Part shown: positions 61,974-64,000 of the stretch, piece after piece
How positions within the stretch are numbered: the first letter of the stretch is position 1
How the letters are laid out: each line of letters starts with the position of its first letter
NCBI RefSeq assembly: GCF_002161055.1
Contig: NZ_NFLT01000010.1
Coordinates: 1 to 64,000, forward strand
Length of the DNA: 64,000 bases
Source: Tyzzerella sp. An114
GTDB lineage: Bacteria > Bacillota > Clostridia > Lachnospirales > Anaerotignaceae
Direction: 5' to 3'
Position numbers and translations under genes: made by a program
Notes under the pieces: model-generated
Database searches by the model: none
Seen by the model: only the letters and a program-made list of their open reading frames with translations
Told to the model about the DNA's origin: nothing

Positions 61974-63386
61974 TCAACCTCTAAACCACTGAACACCCTG
62001 ACGAGTATCTTTTATAGTAATTCCCATCTGTGAAAGTTCTTCTCTTATGGCGTCAGCTGTTGCAAAGTCTTTGTTTTTCTTAGCCTCTGTACGTTTTGCT
62101 ATAAGTTCTTCAATCATAGCTGTATCAGGGTCTTCTGTCTTTTCTTTTTCCTTCTCAAGAAGTCCTAAAACAGAAGTAAGACGATTGAACATTTCCATTT
62201 CTTTTTCAGCAAAAGCCTTTGAAACTTCATCTGTTATACTCTTATTTATAAAACGAACAAGCTCATATATAGCTGTTATAGCGTCAGCTGTATTAAAATC
62301 ATCATCCATGGCTTCTTCAAACTGCACTCTGAATTTATCTATTTCAGCAAGCTGTTTTTCTTCATCTTCTGTCATGTCAGCTTTTTTACAGTTATCTATA
62401 TAATAAACAAGGCTATTTTTACAATTTTTAATTCTCTCAAGACCATTCTGGCATGATTTCATAAGCTCATCACTGAAGTTAATAGGCATTCTGTAATGAC
62501 CATTTAAAATAAAGAAACGTATAACTTCATAAGGGAAATGAGCAACAATATCTCTTACAGTAAAGAAATTTCCTGCTGATTTTGACATTTTTTCATTGTC
62601 AACAGTTATAAATCCATTGTGAAGCCAATATCTTGCAAAAGGTTTTCCATTACAACATTCACTCTGTGCAATCTCATTTTCATGGTGAGGGAATATAAGG
62701 TCTTCTCCACCAGCATGAATATCTATTGTCTCACCAAGGTATTTTTTAGCCATAACAGAACACTCAATATGCCAGCCTGGTCTACCGTCCCCCCAAGGTG
62801 ATGACCATTTTGGTTCTCCTGGTTTCTGTGGTTTCCAAAGAACAAAGTCTGTTGAGTTTTTCTTAGCATCGTCCTGCTGAACTCTCTCACTAGCACCAGC
62901 TATAAGTTCATCAAGATTTTTCTTTGAAAGTTTTCCATATTCATTAAATGCTTTTGTGTCAAAGTACACTGTTCCATTATCTTCATAAGCATAGCCCTTT
63001 TCAATAAGCTCGCTAATCATTTTAATTATATTTTCAATTTCCTGTGTAACACGAGGGTGAACAGTTGCTCTTTTTACATTAAGACCGTCAGCGTCTGTAA
63101 AAGCTTCCTCAATATAGCGATTTGCTATAACATCCATTGTTGTGTTTTCTTCATTAGCTTTTTTAATTATTTTATCATCAACATCTGTAAAGTTCTGAAC
63201 ATAAGTAACATCATAGCCTTTATATTCAAAATATCTTCTTACAGTGTCAAAAACAACATAAGGTCTTGCATTTCCTATATGGATAAAGTTGTATACAGTA
63301 GGTCCGCATACATACATTTTAACTTTTCCTTCCTCCATAGGAACAAATTCTTCTTTTTTTCTTGTAAGTGTATTATACAGTTTCAT
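61974..63386 (-). CDS. cysS: Cysteinyl-tRNA synthetase
   Basis: This 470-residue class I synthetase charges tRNA-Cys. It has YVCGPTVYNFIHIGNARPYVVFD with the HIGH-type motif, the zinc-binding cysteine and GWHIECSVMA, KYLGETIDIHAGGEDLIFPHHENEIAQSECCNGK, and the KMSKS motif in NEKMSKSAGNFFTVRD. The ATG follows GGAGGAG. It lies between cysE and mrnC, the standard Firmicutes cysE-cysS-mrnC cluster. Confidence 0.97.
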   Translation of the reverse strand: MKLYNTLTRKKEEFVPMEEGKVKMYVCGPTVYNFIHIGNARPYVVFDTVRRYFEYKGYDVTYVQNFTDVDDKIIKKANEENTTMDVIANRYIEEAFTDADGLNVKRATVHPRVTQEIENIIKMISELIEKGYAYEDNGTVYFDTKAFNEYGKLSKKNLDELIAGASERVQQDDAKKNSTDFVLWKPQKPGEPKWSSPWGDGRPGWHIECSVMAKKYLGETIDIHAGGEDLIFPHHENEIAQSECCNGKPFARYWLHNGFITVDNEKMSKSAGNFFTVRDIVAHFPYEVIRFFILNGHYRMPINFSDELMKSCQNGLERIKNCKNSLVYYIDNCKKADMTEDEEKQLAEIDKFRVQFEEAMDDDFNTADAITAIYELVRFINKSITDEVSKAFAEKEMEMFNRLTSVLGLLEKEKEKTEDPDTAMIEELIAKRTEAKKNKDFATADAIREELSQMGITIKDTRQGVQWFRG

Positions 63387-63404
63387 ATTTTACTCCTCCA
63401 AAAA

Positions 63405-64000
63405 TTATTTCTTTTCTTCCATATTTTTAATTTTCTTCTCAAGTCTATTAAGTTTACTTATAATCTTATTAAATTCAACCTGAACAGGGTCACTTATTCT
63501 TATCTGGTCTATTGTATCAGAAGGATTTTCCTTATTAACCATACAACTTCCACCAGCACGTCTCGCCGGAACACCAACAACAGTTGAATTAGAAGGAACA
63601 TTTCTAAGAACCACAGAACCGGCACCAACTTTTACATTATCACCAATTTTAATAGGTCCAAGTATTTTAGCGCCAGAGCCTACAAGAACATTATTTCCAA
63701 TAGTAGGATGTCTTTTTCCCACATCTTTTCCTGTACCTCCAAGAGTAACCCCCTGATATATAAGGACATTGTCACCTATCTCACAAGTTTCACCTATAAC
63801 AACTCCCATACCATGGTCAATAAAAAAGCCTTTTCCTATTTTTGCACCGGGATGTATTTCTATTCCAGTAAAAAATCTTGAAACCTGAGAAACAAATCTA
63901 GCTGCAAAAAACATATGCTTTCTGTAAAGTTTATGAGCAAATCTATGAAAAATCATAGCCCAAAAACTTGAATAGAGAAATACCTCTGCTATACTTTTAA
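63405..64000 (-). CDS. cysE: Serine O-acetyltransferase, 5' end outside the window
   Basis: CysE acetylates serine for cysteine synthesis. The visible part carries the left-handed beta-helix ([43 protein letters not shown], then [35 protein letters not shown] and [13 protein letters not shown]). The internal ATG at 63956 is not the start: the frame stays open to the window edge with [18 protein letters not shown], typical of the upstream helical region. It precedes cysS by 18 bases. Confidence 0.93.
   Translation of the reverse strand, partial: KSIAEVFLYSSFWAMIFHRFAHKLYRKHMFFAARFVSQVSRFFTGIEIHPGAKIGKGFFIDHGMGVVIGETCEIGDNVLIYQGVTLGGTGKDVGKRHPTIGNNVLVGSGAKILGPIKIGDNVKVGAGSVVLRNVPSNSTVVGVPARRAGGSCMVNKENPSDTIDQIRISDPVQVEFNKIISKLNRLEKKIKNMEEKK

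Noticed and set aside
1-64000. CRISPR array, insertion sequence, prophage or integrative element
   Set aside because: No regularly spaced repeats, transposase, integrase or phage structural genes were found; the gene content and order are ordinary chromosome.

Overview
The window comes from a low-GC, spore-forming, anaerobic member of the Clostridia, most likely in or near the Lachnospiraceae. The evidence is the AT-rich composition, sporulation genes (sigG, sigH, cwlD), a Firmicutes-type LexA/YneA SOS pair, a Firmicutes MecA, a FloA flotillin, a TPP riboswitch with ThiW, and a paired GGGtGRT/NifU-like locus. Most genes lie on the minus strand, as does a set of rRNA promoters at the left edge that fire out of the window. 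Minus is therefore probably the leading strand. No insertion sequence, prophage or CRISPR array was seen; this is mainly core chromosome.

Layout. 1-290: three tandem rRNA-type promoters pointing left. 0.4-2.6 kb: a Met/Asn/Lys-rich small protein and a PadR/FtsW-like pair behind two palindromic operators. 2.7-4.3 kb: floA-nfeD. 4.3-9.9 kb: tetrapyrrole operon cobJ-cobK-precorrin-2 dehydrogenase-hemC-cobA/hemD-hemB. 10-11 kb: divergent yneA/lexA with three LexA boxes. 11.1-13.5 kb: nadE and rnpB. 13.5-20 kb: nucleoside kinase, nif3, trmK, sigA, dnaG. 20.4-21.3 kb: a repeat-bearing DUF4397 protein. 21.4-23.7 kb: feoAB. 23.8-27.1 kb: a PPIase and a divergent redox/permease locus with two ArsR regulators. 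27.2-34.9 kb: prfC, sigG, brnQ facing an XRE regulator, a membrane protein interrupted by an in-frame UGA, and mecA.

35-39 kb: a copper-amine-oxidase-like secreted protein and the TPP-riboswitch operon thiW-thiD-thiM-thiE. 39-48.6 kb: a DUF1292 protein, a DEAD helicase, and the nikABCDE-larE-larB-larC operon, which joins nickel import to synthesis of the nickel-pincer (lactate racemase) cofactor behind a structured leader. 48.8-49.8 kb: cwlD and a small membrane protein. 49.9-54.5 kb: a trehalose PTS locus (treA, treP, treR) with four TreR-type operators. 54.5-57 kb: the GGGtGRT and NifU-like pair behind a leader RNA that can fold two exclusive ways. 57-64 kb: a cache/PAS/GGDEF cyclase, tRNA-Thr, sigH, the YacP-type nuclease gene, rlmB, mrnC, cysS and a cysE that runs off the edge.

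The strongest leads for something undescribed are the bistable leader before the NifU-like/GGGtGRT pair, the long hairpin leader of nik-lar, the ferredoxin/membrane Fe-S/ArsR/permease cluster, and the orphan plus-strand promoter next to dnaG. Many genes start with TTG behind strong ribosome-binding sites, so automatic starts here are often too long.
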